Positions 39,750 to 49,211 of a stretch of 64,000 nt of DNA are shown here, in pieces. Location of the stretch: positions 1 through 64,000 of the forward strand of contig JBLHNB010000016.1 of NCBI GenBank assembly GCA_047621305.1, in the 5' to 3' direction. Each line of letters opens with the position of its first letter. Within the stretch, counting starts at the first letter, position 1. Under the pieces are notes generated by a model. That model saw nothing but the letters and a program-made list of their open reading frames with translations. It was not told the origin of the DNA and did no database searches. Source of the DNA: Colwellia_A sp047621305 (lineage in GTDB: Bacteria > Pseudomonadota > Gammaproteobacteria > Enterobacterales > Alteromonadaceae). Made by a program: the position numbers and the translations under genes.

Positions 39750-42105
39750 TCTAAACTATCAATTTTTGGGTGAAACACAGCCTGAGAAGATAATTGAAGA
39801 TCATCAAGACCTACTTCTTGAAAACGCAAAACAACTTATTGTGACTGACGAGAAGCTATCGCTGGACGGGACGGTTTTGAAATATTGGGCTTCTATTGAG
39901 GGAGCAAAAAAAAATGGATCAATTAAGCAAGAAGGCTCTGTTGACCTGAGAAATATATGGATTCCCGGTGCTGCTGGATGGCAGCACCCAATTCCTATTT
40001 TGTTATTGCCTGACTATGCGAAAGTGCTTGTCGAAGTTGTTGATATTTATTCCAATAACGCTAAGCATTCTCCGACTTTTGTAAAAACAGGATTGATGTC
40101 TCAATTAACTATGGCAGCACAATTTATAGAGTATATGTGTTTACACGGGCATTTGAGACTGGGAGATATTTCTAGTAAACAAATAAAAAAAATGTTGGGT
40201 TCGCTAAAGCAAGGTGGCATCCCAAAAGCGTTAGAGCTACATGAGCGAGTTAACTTATTTGTTGACAAGCTAATCGAAAATGATGAATTGGAACCTTACT
40301 TGATCAAGTCCAGTGGTACTTCTAGTTCTGCTGTTACAAGCATTAGAGTACCAAAAATCGCTAAGCATATCGGCAGTGTTAGTTTAGAAAACCAAGTGCC
40401 GAAAGAAGTATATGAAAAAGTAACGAACTACCTAATTGCAAATGGTATCAAAGTATCTAAAAAGCTCTTAGATAAGGGGTCTGCAACACCTAGTCAACCA
40501 TCATCAAAATCATTGAATAATTGGTTTGGCACATGGAATCGCTTTGCCAAATTGGATAGTAAAGATCAGTTGCAATTCATCCCGTTTCCAAACCCTTATA
40601 AATTGTCGCTGAAATACGGTAAGGCTTCAGGCCGTACCAAAAACCTTGATTTGGAAGAAGTGATAGCACTTCTAGGTGGCTCGCACCAATGGATGTACGA
40701 ATATTCATCTAAAGTTATATCAGTTGTAAAGGAAGTCACTAGCTTAAAGAATCAGCTTATTGAAGAAGGTTTTAAGCCAAGAACACTTACTGAAATCAGG
40801 TTCCCAGAGTACTTAAGCAACTCTAAGAAAATTAAAAAGCTAGAAGTGCTGCTAGGTGTAGAAATTCACAAAACTAGCTTAACGTCTTCTGATAAAGACA
40901 GTGATAAATTTTCTATCACTGAAATTACAACGCTTCTGATGACGGCCTGCTATGTGGTATTACAAACGTATAACGCTAGAAGACAGGCTGAAATTCAAAG
41001 TCCGATAATAGGTGTTACGGAAGACCACTTCCGCTGCCAAGATAAAAAATACAATTGGTATCAAGCTTGTTTTTACAACGAAAAAAATGGAAAACGACGT
41101 TGGTATACGCTGAATAATGGTAGTACCAAGGCTATCCAGTGTTTAATTGCACTTAAGAAAGCTTGGGGAGCCTGTGATGATGTTGACGGACTGTTTAATG
41201 TTCCTAGCTTTAGATTGAAAGACGATGGAAGCTTCGGCCACTACAAATATCACTTTAACAAAGGTAAAGGCTCCAAGATCACTGGTAATGCATTTTTAAC
41301 GCTGATGCTTGGTGAACATCCTGATATGAAAAGTCATCCGTTTCGACGTATCTATGCTGTTATTTACCATTACCAATATAAGAATGCAGATTTACTAGCG
41401 TTGACTCACCAGCTCGGTCATATCGATCCAGCTCAAACGACGGTTTATGTGACTGAGCCTGAAGCTAGGGATGTTCACGAGCAGTTACATCACAAAGTAA
41501 AAATGACAAAAAATGAAGAAGCAGAATCAACTATTTCAATTAAAGAAGAGAACAAAGCTTTAGAAAAAATCATTGAAGAAGTCGGTGTTGAAGCCACCTC
41601 AAAAGACATTTTAAGCCTGCTAATGGGAACTGAAGAAATGGCTGGCAAATACCCTGCATATCTGAAAAGGGTTTATCGCGTTTTACAACGAAGTGTCAGG
41701 TTTAATGATGCTACCAAAGATAAGTATGGCATAGGCTTTGACGATTTATCTGATGAACAAAAAAGTGATGAAATGGCAACTGTACTTGAACGTAGGGGCC
41801 ATAAACACTCCCCGAAGCCTCACGCAACTTGTCATCGAAAAAAAGGCGAAGCTAAAAAACATAAAGGCCCTTGTGAGCCAACAACTTGTGCTGGATGTCC
41901 GTATCAAGAGGTTAAACAAATTCAACTAAACATTATGCAGGGTGATTTAATTGACTTGAAAGTTAAGCAAGCTGATTTTTCCTTATTACCGATCCAACGA
42001 CTAAGAGCAAAGGATGATGTAGCTAATTTATCCATTTTGATCGAAAACCATAAACGGACGATGGAACGAAGCAAAACTCTATTTAATAAGGGAGACACCA
42101 AATGA
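39739..42105 (+). CDS. Tyrosine recombinase/integrase (788 aa)
   Basis: The clearest recombinase of the set. Arg I is in YNARRQAEI (about residue 415), and box II reads SHPFRRIYAVIYHYQ...LALTHQLGHIDPAQTTVYV, giving the HxxR, H and catalytic Tyr. The C-terminal region carries a zinc-type cluster (CHRKKGEAKKHKGPCEPTTCAGC). The long N-terminal part probably holds the core-binding domain. It overlaps the 1091-aa gene by 11 bases and the next gene by 4 bases (ATGA), so the operon is translationally coupled. It should act in excision and integration of the island. Confidence 0.82.
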   Translation: MLSNLNYQFLGETQPEKIIEDHQDLLLENAKQLIVTDEKLSLDGTVLKYWASIEGAKKNGSIKQEGSVDLRNIWIPGAAGWQHPIPILLLPDYAKVLVEVVDIYSNNAKHSPTFVKTGLMSQLTMAAQFIEYMCLHGHLRLGDISSKQIKKMLGSLKQGGIPKALELHERVNLFVDKLIENDELEPYLIKSSGTSSSAVTSIRVPKIAKHIGSVSLENQVPKEVYEKVTNYLIANGIKVSKKLLDKGSATPSQPSSKSLNNWFGTWNRFAKLDSKDQLQFIPFPNPYKLSLKYGKASGRTKNLDLEEVIALLGGSHQWMYEYSSKVISVVKEVTSLKNQLIEEGFKPRTLTEIRFPEYLSNSKKIKKLEVLLGVEIHKTSLTSSDKDSDKFSITEITTLLMTACYVVLQTYNARRQAEIQSPIIGVTEDHFRCQDKKYNWYQACFYNEKNGKRRWYTLNNGSTKAIQCLIALKKAWGACDDVDGLFNVPSFRLKDDGSFGHYKYHFNKGKGSKITGNAFLTLMLGEHPDMKSHPFRRIYAVIYHYQYKNADLLALTHQLGHIDPAQTTVYVTEPEARDVHEQLHHKVKMTKNEEAESTISIKEENKALEKIIEEVGVEATSKDILSLLMGTEEMAGKYPAYLKRVYRVLQRSVRFNDATKDKYGIGFDDLSDEQKSDEMATVLERRGHKHSPKPHATCHRKKGEAKKHKGPCEPTTCAGCPYQEVKQIQLNIMQGDLIDLKVKQADFSLLPIQRLRAKDDVANLSILIENHKRTMERSKTLFNKGDTK

Positions 42106-42818
42106 CAGAAAAGAATCAGTCGCCAGATAAACAGCGCGACGAAGCATTCCTTAGAATAGAAAAAAAATTGGATATTCTTGATGAGTGGATAAAAGATGGC
42201 CTTCCTTTCAAGTTAGTTGATGGCAACAAGCAAGTTGATGCTAAAGGAAAGTTTTTACTGGAATACTTTCCAGCAAGCGTTCGAGGGTTGAGGCTTTGGA
42301 ACGGCGATCAAAACAGTAAGCAGGTGATCAAGAAATACGAGATCCCAACAACGCAAACATCAGATAAATCATGGAAGGCTGCCCCCAGAGCAACACGTAT
42401 TCGCGTTGACGGTATTGAAGGTAGGTTGAGTATATTTGAGCGCCTTAAAGAAAAAGCATTAACTCAAAGCAGTAATAAGCAGAAAACGAAGATTCAGGAG
42501 TTAGAGGATAAGCTAGAGTTCAGTGAGACCAATCGCAATGGGTTGGCTAACGAACTGATTCAATTGAGGTTAGATAACAATTTCCTAGAAAGTGAATTAA
42601 ATACTGCGGAAAGTAAACTTGCGGGTGCTCAACAAGTGATGAATCAACAACTGGAATTTAAGACTAAGATGTTGAAACAGGCTGATAACAAGATCAAAAC
42701 ATTGAACGTCGGGATGAACCAATTAAAAGCGCTTCTAATAGATAATGGTATTGAGTATTCCGAAATAGAAAAGGCTACTTCAGTAATAGAGTTTCCGGGG
42801 AAGAAAGATAATGACTAA
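42102..42818 (+). CDS. Coiled-coil protein of the recombinase operon (238 aa)
   Basis: The N-terminal part is a compact domain (IEKKLDILDEWIKDGLPFKL... LEYFPASVRGLRLWNG). From about residue 115 it is a long heptad-rich coiled coil. By size, order and coiled coil it is like the small accessory protein found with multi-recombinase elements (TnpC in Tn554; GmtX in GMT islands), but I cannot confirm family membership. Overlaps of 4 and 8 bases with its neighbours point to stoichiometric expression with the recombinases. Confidence 0.65.
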   Translation: MTEKNQSPDKQRDEAFLRIEKKLDILDEWIKDGLPFKLVDGNKQVDAKGKFLLEYFPASVRGLRLWNGDQNSKQVIKKYEIPTTQTSDKSWKAAPRATRIRVDGIEGRLSIFERLKEKALTQSSNKQKTKIQELEDKLEFSETNRNGLANELIQLRLDNNFLESELNTAESKLAGAQQVMNQQLEFKTKMLKQADNKIKTLNVGMNQLKALLIDNGIEYSEIEKATSVIEFPGKKDND

Positions 42819-43251
42819 AAAGAAAACCCTTTCAGCCCAACAAAAAGGGAAACTAAACGCAAAGAAAATCCAGGATTGGTTAAAAACCGATCCGACGGTG
42901 CCTATCTATCAAGGCAAGATAAATAAGACCGCGATTTGTAAAATGCATGATGTACCTAAGTCAACGATTGATACTAACCAAGGGCTAGAAGATCTTTTTG
43001 CAGAAGATGGTCCTATTGAAACATTGGCCGCAAAGCAACAGGAAGCTTCAATTGAACCTGAGAAGCCTGTTGCTGGTGTTCAGACAGTCTCTGAAAACTC
43101 CACAGAGATGAAAACAGACGCTTTAGAACAAGTAAAAGTACTCCAGAGTAGACTTAATTCAATTATTTTAGATTTAGCATCCGAAGAATTTTTGATATCA
43201 ACAGGCAGATACCTACCTCGACTTTATGATGATGAATCGGGGAGTTCCTGA
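42811..43251 (+). CDS. Small HTH-like protein of the recombinase operon (146 aa)
   Basis: A basic N-terminal region (KKKTLSAQQKGKLNAKKIQDWL) precedes a helix-turn-helix-like stretch (KINKTAICKMHDVPKSTIDTNQGLEDLF). The middle is low-complexity and Gln/Glu-rich, and the C-terminus has a short helix. I do not recognise the family. A DNA-binding accessory role fits the position between the coiled-coil and helicase genes. It overlaps the next gene by one base. Confidence 0.6.
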   Translation: MTKKKTLSAQQKGKLNAKKIQDWLKTDPTVPIYQGKINKTAICKMHDVPKSTIDTNQGLEDLFAEDGPIETLAAKQQEASIEPEKPVAGVQTVSENSTEMKTDALEQVKVLQSRLNSIILDLASEEFLISTGRYLPRLYDDESGSS

Positions 43252-45479
43252 TGCAAGCTACAAGCATAAGTTTTGTTGAAAGCTCTGTAGAACTAATTGG
43301 TGTTGTTACTCACATTATCCATACAGCTAGGGATAATCGAGGCGTATCTGCAATATTTCAATTAAAAGCGTCTAGTTCAAAGATAGTGGTTGTAGCAGAG
43401 TTTGGGACCATTAATCACTTCCCGTTAGTTGGGGATATTTGGAAAGCCAGTGGTGAACACAAATCTGAGCCTACTTATGGTTCACAATTTAAAGCAGAGA
43501 AAGCAACAAAACTATTGCCAGATCCAGATACATCGCATGAAGTTATAGCTGACTTTCTCGTTTTTAACGCTAACTTTGTTGGCATCAATAGACATTGGGT
43601 GAACAAGTTAAGCCGTGTTTATGAAAACAAGCTATTTTACACGTTGAAGAGCATATCTGCTGCTGATCTTGCTGCAAACAAAAAGCTTAAGATGTCTGCA
43701 ACAATGGCTTCAAACCTGATGGAGAGCTGGCACCAAATTTCCAATGAAAGCGAGCTAAATGATTTTTTTCAAGATAAAAATTTTCCAGAGGAACTGATTG
43801 AAACGACGCGGCAACTTTTGGGAGAAAAAGCTATTGAACTTCTTTATAAAAACCCTTATTTGCTCTATCCAATAATGTCGGTAAAAGCACCGTATAGAAA
43901 ATGGAAGGAGCTAGATTCGACGATAAGGAAGCAATTTGGTATTAAAAAGAATGATCGGCGAAGAGCAATATCATTCATTGAATCGATCTTATATGCGGCA
44001 TATAGCCAGCATGGGCATATGTCTTTGCCAGTTGGAATTGTTAATGAAGCAATAAAGGAAGCAAACTTTAGTTTTGAATTCAGTACTCTCAATGACGAAC
44101 ATATTAAATTCAGAACGCTTTGCTTTAACAAAGGTAGCGGAACTGTTCAGATATTAGGTCATCAAGCTATAGAGAATACAATTAACTCTTTGCTTAATAA
44201 GCGTCTTTGTCCGTTTGGTGAATCCCTTGATTTTGATAACTACGATATAGAAGAAACTTTTTCTAAGCTGGCATCTATTGGTATTGAGCTAAATACCGAG
44301 CAACAACGCGCTCTTGATAGTGCGCTAACAAAGTGTGTTTCTGTTATCGATGGCTCTGCTTATTCAGGTAAGAGCATAGTCATCCAATCAGTCATTGATG
44401 CATTAATTGATAATGGCGAAAACGTATGGTTAATTTCCTCTTCATCTGGCGATGAAGCAAAAGGTCTATTTAGGGTGGGTAGCGAATCGATTAATAGCTT
44501 TATTTCAAAATCACAGAAAAGAAATAAACTTGATGCTCTGAATGATTCGGTTGTTATTGTTGATGATGCTCATTCAGTTGATACCTTAACTTTTTATAAG
44601 CTACTCAAATGCCTTCCTTTAAATGCAAGACTCTGTTTTGTTGGTGATCACAGAAAGCTTCCTCCTTTAGGCCCAGGTAATGTATTTCAGCAACTGATAT
44701 CAACAAACTCAGAGTTAATTACTCGATTAGAGCATTGTTACTATCACGATTCTAATGACAGCTTGCGAGCATTATCTTTAGCTATGTTAGTGCAAGATAG
44801 TCATTATGATACTAATTCAATTCCCAGTTCAGATTTTAAAGAAAGCCAAGATATTAGCATTTATGAAACACTCGAAAAATCTCACGATGTTTTGAGCAAC
44901 ATCGCAGCTAATATCTGGTTAGAACTCCATCTAAATCTTGACAAAAGCTATCAGGTAATTTGTGCGAATAGTTCTCTTTGTGAATTGATAAACATGCTGA
45001 TTCAGCAGTTAAGGTTTACTAGAAAGAAAGTCGCCAATTTAACAATTGATGAATACACTTTTTACGAAGGAGATCCAATAATTTTTGTTAAGAAAAATCA
45101 ATTCTTAGATATGGCGTCGGGAGATTTGGCTATTGTGCATGAAGTGTTCGATGAGCCAGTAATAGTGCATGGTCGAGAATGTTTGCTTAGTATCTTAGTC
45201 AATGGATCAGTAGTGGAGCTGTCCAAAGAGGACATTGATTGTTTATCTATAGGTTATGCAATAACTGCTCATAAAGTACAAAACCATAAATTTGAAAATT
45301 CTGTCGTTGTGCTAGATAACTTCTATTTAATTAACAAAGCTTGGCTATATACAGCAGCAAACGCTACCCATATAAATTTAATGTTTATAGGTAATAAAGA
45401 TGGGTTAGCAAGAGAGTTGAACTCACCTGAGTTCAGTAACAAACGATATTTTGGTATTCCTTTAAAGTTGGCGGTATGA
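43251..45479 (+). CDS. RecD-like SF1 helicase of the recombinase operon (742 aa)
   Basis: A superfamily 1B helicase fold in residues about 340-740: LNTEQQRALDSAL, Walker A DGSAYSGKS, Walker B VVIVDDAHS (Asp-Asp instead of Asp-Glu), motif III CFVGDHRKLPPLGPGNVF, and motif V/VI IGYAITAHKVQNHKFENSVVV, where QN replaces the usual QG. The N-terminal 300 residues contain an OB-like and helical domain as in RecD2. Substitutions at Walker B and motif V suggest altered or weak helicase action. It is coupled to both neighbours (one-base overlap and one-base gap). A helicase inside an integrase operon hints at a replication or strand-processing step. Confidence 0.75.
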   Translation: MQATSISFVESSVELIGVVTHIIHTARDNRGVSAIFQLKASSSKIVVVAEFGTINHFPLVGDIWKASGEHKSEPTYGSQFKAEKATKLLPDPDTSHEVIADFLVFNANFVGINRHWVNKLSRVYENKLFYTLKSISAADLAANKKLKMSATMASNLMESWHQISNESELNDFFQDKNFPEELIETTRQLLGEKAIELLYKNPYLLYPIMSVKAPYRKWKELDSTIRKQFGIKKNDRRRAISFIESILYAAYSQHGHMSLPVGIVNEAIKEANFSFEFSTLNDEHIKFRTLCFNKGSGTVQILGHQAIENTINSLLNKRLCPFGESLDFDNYDIEETFSKLASIGIELNTEQQRALDSALTKCVSVIDGSAYSGKSIVIQSVIDALIDNGENVWLISSSSGDEAKGLFRVGSESINSFISKSQKRNKLDALNDSVVIVDDAHSVDTLTFYKLLKCLPLNARLCFVGDHRKLPPLGPGNVFQQLISTNSELITRLEHCYYHDSNDSLRALSLAMLVQDSHYDTNSIPSSDFKESQDISIYETLEKSHDVLSNIAANIWLELHLNLDKSYQVICANSSLCELINMLIQQLRFTRKKVANLTIDEYTFYEGDPIIFVKKNQFLDMASGDLAIVHEVFDEPVIVHGRECLLSILVNGSVVELSKEDIDCLSIGYAITAHKVQNHKFENSVVVLDNFYLINKAWLYTAANATHINLMFIGNKDGLARELNSPEFSNKRYFGIPLKLAV

Positions 45480-45480
45480 A

Positions 45481-46836
45481 ATGACGAAATCAATAACAGA
45501 GACTAAAGTCAGGTATGACCGAAAAGACCATTATGTTTATCAAGATATCAATGGTGAGGTCTTATGGGCACCAACAGATTTCATTATTGAATTTATTGGA
45601 GATATAAAAACAAAAAATAAGTATAGAAAGGCGCTACGCCGTTTGTTCAAGTACATTAATACCAGAGAGCACACCATGGCATGGCTTGATATGAATGACG
45701 AACATATGGAGAAGTTCAGAGACTGGAGTTTAGGAGAAACACAAGCGGATGCTCGTTATCGTGGTGAAGAAAACTTGGCAAAGCAAACAACGAATAATGA
45801 TTTTTTGATGCCTATTTATGCTTTCTACTATTGGGTTCAAAAACAAGGGAAATATCACCAAAGCATCTTAGGGCACGACCCTCAAAATATAAATGCATTT
45901 CAAATTACTTCTTCACTGTTACAGAGAGATGTTGCGATTTCTAAAGATGAGAAACCGAATAACGATTGGTTATACCCGAAGCTATTTAAGGGTTGCGATA
46001 CAAGAGGAAGAAAAGATCGTTCAGCTAGTGAAAATGACCTTGATGAGCTTAATGGTTACATCATAGCCAATTACAATGGCTATGAAAGAACCTCACTTCT
46101 GCTAATAGTGCAAATCATCCATGAGGCGGGTGGCCGCCCAATTTCTATAGCTAGCTTAATTAGATATCAATTTGATAAGAATATAGTTGATAGAGAGCTA
46201 TTCAAGGAGAAAAAAGGAGTTTTCGAAGTAGTGCCGAAAAAAGCTAAATTTAGTGGCACAATGCCGATCAGGTTTCCCACTTCAACCACTATGTCAATCA
46301 TGTCTTTCATTCAAAATGACTTGGAACCATTTCTTAATGACCATCAAGTTAAGGGATATGAAGGACATTTATTCTTATCTCCAAAGAATAATAAACCTTT
46401 GTCTGAGGCAGATATAGTCAAGGTTTTTAGTGAAATTACGACAGAATTAGGCTGGCCTAAAGGAAAATCTATTTATTCCTTAAGGCATAAGTTTTCTGGT
46501 GATAGCCTTGATAAACATTTGGCTGTTGCTGTTGAGCTTGGGTTTAGTGCAAATGAAGCTTCGATAGCATTGCAAATGCAACGAGATATGACTCATAGAT
46601 CTGGAGGCTCATTGAAGGATTACGTCGAAAGCCGAATGAGAATGGGTCAAAAGACTGAAGCAAACAAAAAGGAGCTTAGAATCAAATCATTGGAGTCCGA
46701 TAAAACAAGACTTGCACTGGAAGCACAAAAAGCATTTGAGATCGCTGATATGAAAGCGGCTCAAAACCAAGATCTGATGGCTGAAGTTGAGAAGTTAAAA
46801 TCTGTACTAGCATCATTAAAAAGTGACGAAAAGTAG
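45481..46836 (+). CDS. Tyrosine recombinase (451 aa)
   Basis: The third recombinase of the operon. The N-terminal core-binding region is followed by Arg I in IHEAGGRPISIASL (about residue 220), box II SLRHKFSGDSLD, and a final region MTHRSGGSLKDYV that can supply the His and catalytic Tyr. The C-terminal 70 residues form a coiled coil. Size and place fit a GmtY-type recombinase; identification is from memory and unverified. A strong terminator follows 55 bases after the stop, so this ends the six-gene operon. Confidence 0.78.
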   Translation: MTKSITETKVRYDRKDHYVYQDINGEVLWAPTDFIIEFIGDIKTKNKYRKALRRLFKYINTREHTMAWLDMNDEHMEKFRDWSLGETQADARYRGEENLAKQTTNNDFLMPIYAFYYWVQKQGKYHQSILGHDPQNINAFQITSSLLQRDVAISKDEKPNNDWLYPKLFKGCDTRGRKDRSASENDLDELNGYIIANYNGYERTSLLLIVQIIHEAGGRPISIASLIRYQFDKNIVDRELFKEKKGVFEVVPKKAKFSGTMPIRFPTSTTMSIMSFIQNDLEPFLNDHQVKGYEGHLFLSPKNNKPLSEADIVKVFSEITTELGWPKGKSIYSLRHKFSGDSLDKHLAVAVELGFSANEASIALQMQRDMTHRSGGSLKDYVESRMRMGQKTEANKKELRIKSLESDKTRLALEAQKAFEIADMKAAQNQDLMAEVEKLKSVLASLKSDEK

Positions 46837-46891
46837 CAATTAGCGTTATGTTTAAGTTTGATAAGATCAAATTATTTTGCTTTAGAAGTTA

Positions 46892-46917
46892 AAAAGCCTC
46901 TATATTTAGGGGCTTTT
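46892..46917 (+). terminator. Rho-independent terminator after the recombinase operon
   Basis: An 11-bp stem (AAAAGCCTCTA / TAGGGGCTTTT, one G-T pair) with a TATT loop and a terminal T run. It lies 55 bases after the 451-aa recombinase gene and separates transposition functions from cargo. Confidence 0.85.
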
Positions 46918-47579
46918 GGATCATGAAGCTTTATTCGGCGTAGGCCATGTATCAGGTGACTCTGAAAGTGATGTGTACTCTGGCGAATGCTCTGTTTTTT
47001 AAATATCCAACTTGAGCCTGCCTTGTCCAAGTCACGACCATGTTATTGTTATCTATAAACACGATTGGAAAACGGCGCTCTAATCTCTATACAGAAACTT
47101 CTATCGTTCTTAAGAATTTAACATTTTTGTTAGTCCAGTGATTTGACGGAACTATGGTAGTTTTTTAGCTCAATAAAAGCACACAGTTGGCTATTACGAA
47201 CTTTTGAACTGCCTGTATGTTCAACATTATGACTTGCTTAAAGTACATAGCAACGAAGAAGGAAAGATAATAGAAATGTTAAGCCGTAGGGCTGGGACTT
47301 TATAAAAATAATAATGGTAGGGTATTTCATAAAGCGCTATATGTCCCCACCACTCAACGTGGTTGAAAATCCTATCGTGAATTTGCAGTAACTGAAAAGG
47401 CTTAAGAATTATTTCAACCTACTACTTTTAATAAACAAATGAGTTTACCTAAATAAGTAGTTTTTAATTTATTTGAAACCTAGTTAACCTAAAATGGCCA
47501 ATAGCAATTCAATTGCCGCTTTATATATTGCTGTTATGGTGCCAGAATACACTGACTAAATAGCGAGTTGAGGTATGAT
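46918..47579. other. Gene-poor spacer between recombinase operon and cargo
   Basis: About 660 bases with no long reading frame. Short coding-like stretches occur on both strands (for example plus strand 47227-47303, and a minus-strand run that ends near 46880), which could be decayed genes, but none has a recognisable family. It may also contain recombination or regulatory sites. Confidence 0.4.
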
Positions 47580-48899
47580 TTGAGATATCCAAAAGAACAA
47601 GACAAGTTTCTGCTAGCTGCCAGTTTATTGAACCAAATTAGAAATGACTCTAATGACCTTCCTAGTCTCCTTCAATTACAGAAATTCCTACTTCGCCAAA
47701 TTTGTAGCATAGAGCTTAAAACTCGTTTGTTGAAAAAAGGGAGAAAGAGGTTAAAACGCTCAAAAAGCAGTGTTAGTAGAAAAAATGAGTTATCGAGACA
47801 AGAGAAAAAGCATCAGGTTGGATTAATTAAGTCGTTAATTTCCAGTAGCGATGAAAGACTTAATGATTATAAACAATTGCTATTCTTATGGCGCTACTTC
47901 GGTGATGCTATTGTTGGGATTTATCATTCGACGTACAGTCTGAAGCATCTTTTTTATGATGGTGACTACAACCCTAAGCCTAATGCTGGTTTTATAACAG
48001 GTAAGGAAGGTTTTAGGCAAGAGTACAAAAGCCTAATATTTGCGATTAGAAAAGGGATACCTACTGTTCTTTGCGATTTAACTAACATAGTCAGGCATGG
48101 TGACCTCTGTTTGATGGGAGCAGAAGAACCATTTTTGATAGAAATGAAATCTTCCAAAAATACCAACGCGAGAACTGATAGACAAGCCGAACAATTAAAT
48201 GTGCTTGGTAATTTTTTCGCTAATGATGGCGGTGAAAACTTTCGCGGTGCAGGTCCAACAAAACGTGTTGCGCTCAGCAGTTCAGAAGTTAACTATTATA
48301 GCGAAGTTAACCAGTGCCTTAGTACAGCTCTTAATAATGGTTCGTGTTTAACTCAACCTGAAAAAGGATTATCTTATTTTAGTTATACCTCTCAATTTAT
48401 AGCTAATCATTCGGAAGGGTTAAAAGGTATCTTGGATCGTGTTGTTAATGAAACAACCATGATAGTTATAGTATCTCCAACGGAGTCATCATTACCATTG
48501 CAATCATGTGCATTATCATTTTCTCCTGAAAATACTTGCCAGTTCATTCAAGAAGAATTGCACCTAGTAGTACTTATCGATATTAATGAGGTAAAAGAGC
48601 AGATCAAGCAACATGGATTTCATGCTTTAGCAATTATGGATGGAGTCTTCTCTTTCCAGCTAATGGTAGATAAAAATGACTTACTAAAAGGTGGATGTCG
48701 AATTAGTGAACAAATGTTCCTAAGAATTGCGTGTGAATTTCAGTCACTAAGTTGGTTTGCTACTGAAAGTGCTCATTCACTTAAGAACCTATTAAAGCTA
48801 AGTGAAGTAATAGAGCCTTCAGAGGAGAACTATACATTAAACGCTGAGCAATTTGAGGAATGGGATAATACAAAAGACTATGTTGATGAAATAATTTAG
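47580..48899 (+). CDS. Putative PD-(D/E)XK nuclease-like cargo protein
   Basis: A 439-aa protein of no family I know. In the middle it has HGDLCLMGAEEPFLIEMKSSKN: Asp 175, then Glu 188 and Lys 190, the D...ExK layout of restriction-type nucleases. The N-terminus is helical and basic (RKRLKRSKSSVSRKN). I start it at the TTG at 47580 because GAGG lies 6 bases before it; a TTG at 47568 would add four residues, and the ATG at 47575 is out of frame. It is a single gene, first of the cargo, and a likely defence nuclease; the target is unknown. Confidence 0.55.
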   Translation: MRYPKEQDKFLLAASLLNQIRNDSNDLPSLLQLQKFLLRQICSIELKTRLLKKGRKRLKRSKSSVSRKNELSRQEKKHQVGLIKSLISSSDERLNDYKQLLFLWRYFGDAIVGIYHSTYSLKHLFYDGDYNPKPNAGFITGKEGFRQEYKSLIFAIRKGIPTVLCDLTNIVRHGDLCLMGAEEPFLIEMKSSKNTNARTDRQAEQLNVLGNFFANDGGENFRGAGPTKRVALSSSEVNYYSEVNQCLSTALNNGSCLTQPEKGLSYFSYTSQFIANHSEGLKGILDRVVNETTMIVIVSPTESSLPLQSCALSFSPENTCQFIQEELHLVVLIDINEVKEQIKQHGFHALAIMDGVFSFQLMVDKNDLLKGGCRISEQMFLRIACEFQSLSWFATESAHSLKNLLKLSEVIEPSEENYTLNAEQFEEWDNTKDYVDEII

Positions 48900-48998
48900 T
48901 ATGATTGACTTATTACATCTAAATTTTTTCTGTTAGGTTAAAGAATGGATTTTCAATAGAGCTATTTACGCATAGGAATAGGCAGCACATCATTTTTG

Positions 48999-49027
48999 TT
49001 GTGATTTAGTTAATATGTTAGTATACT
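48999..49027 (+). promoter_or_regulatory. Predicted sigma-70 promoter in the spacer
   Basis: TTGTGA (48999-49004) and TATACT (49022-49027) are separated by exactly 17 bases, close to the -35/-10 consensus. No long gene follows; the predicted transcript starts near 49034 and reaches the terminator at 49182-49207. Confidence 0.5.
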
Positions 49028-49033
49028 TATTTA

Positions 49034-49207
49034 AGTAGCTAGAAATGCAGAAAAGCGCCGTTACTGCGAGCTTTGTTTTACAAAGCAGATGAGGGGAACG
49101 TTTATTTTCATATGTTCATTGTCATTAAGTTGATGAGAGCGAATAATAAATCAGGCGACCTTCCTATCTACTCACTTTATTAAAACCTGCCTTGAGCAGG
49201 TTTTTTT
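49034..49207 (+). ncRNA. Candidate non-coding RNA (about 174 nt)
   Basis: The segment has a good promoter, an internal hairpin (GCTTTGT-TTT-ACAAAGC, about 49070-49086) and a classical terminator at the end. It contains a 23-codon frame (49112-49183, MFIVIKLMRANN...) without a clear ribosome site, so a small protein such as a type I toxin is the alternative. I do not recognise a known RNA family. Confidence 0.4.
49182..49207 (+). terminator. Rho-independent terminator
   Basis: A 9-bp stem, AAAACCTGC / GCAGGTTTT, with a CTTGA loop and seven Ts. It would end the candidate RNA on the plus strand. Minus-strand transcription from the 167-aa gene also meets it head-on just after that gene's stop at 49212. 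Confidence 0.85.
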
Positions 49208-49211
49208 ATGT

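Noticed and set aside
36474..46836. Tn7-like (TnsABC) transposition module
   Set aside because: No DDE transposase, TnsA-type endonuclease or TnsC-like AAA+ ATPase is seen; the motifs are those of tyrosine recombinases and an SF1 helicase.
46918..47579. Short coding-like runs on both strands
   Set aside because: Each is under about 60 codons, without a start, ribosome site or family. They may be gene remains but cannot be supported as features.
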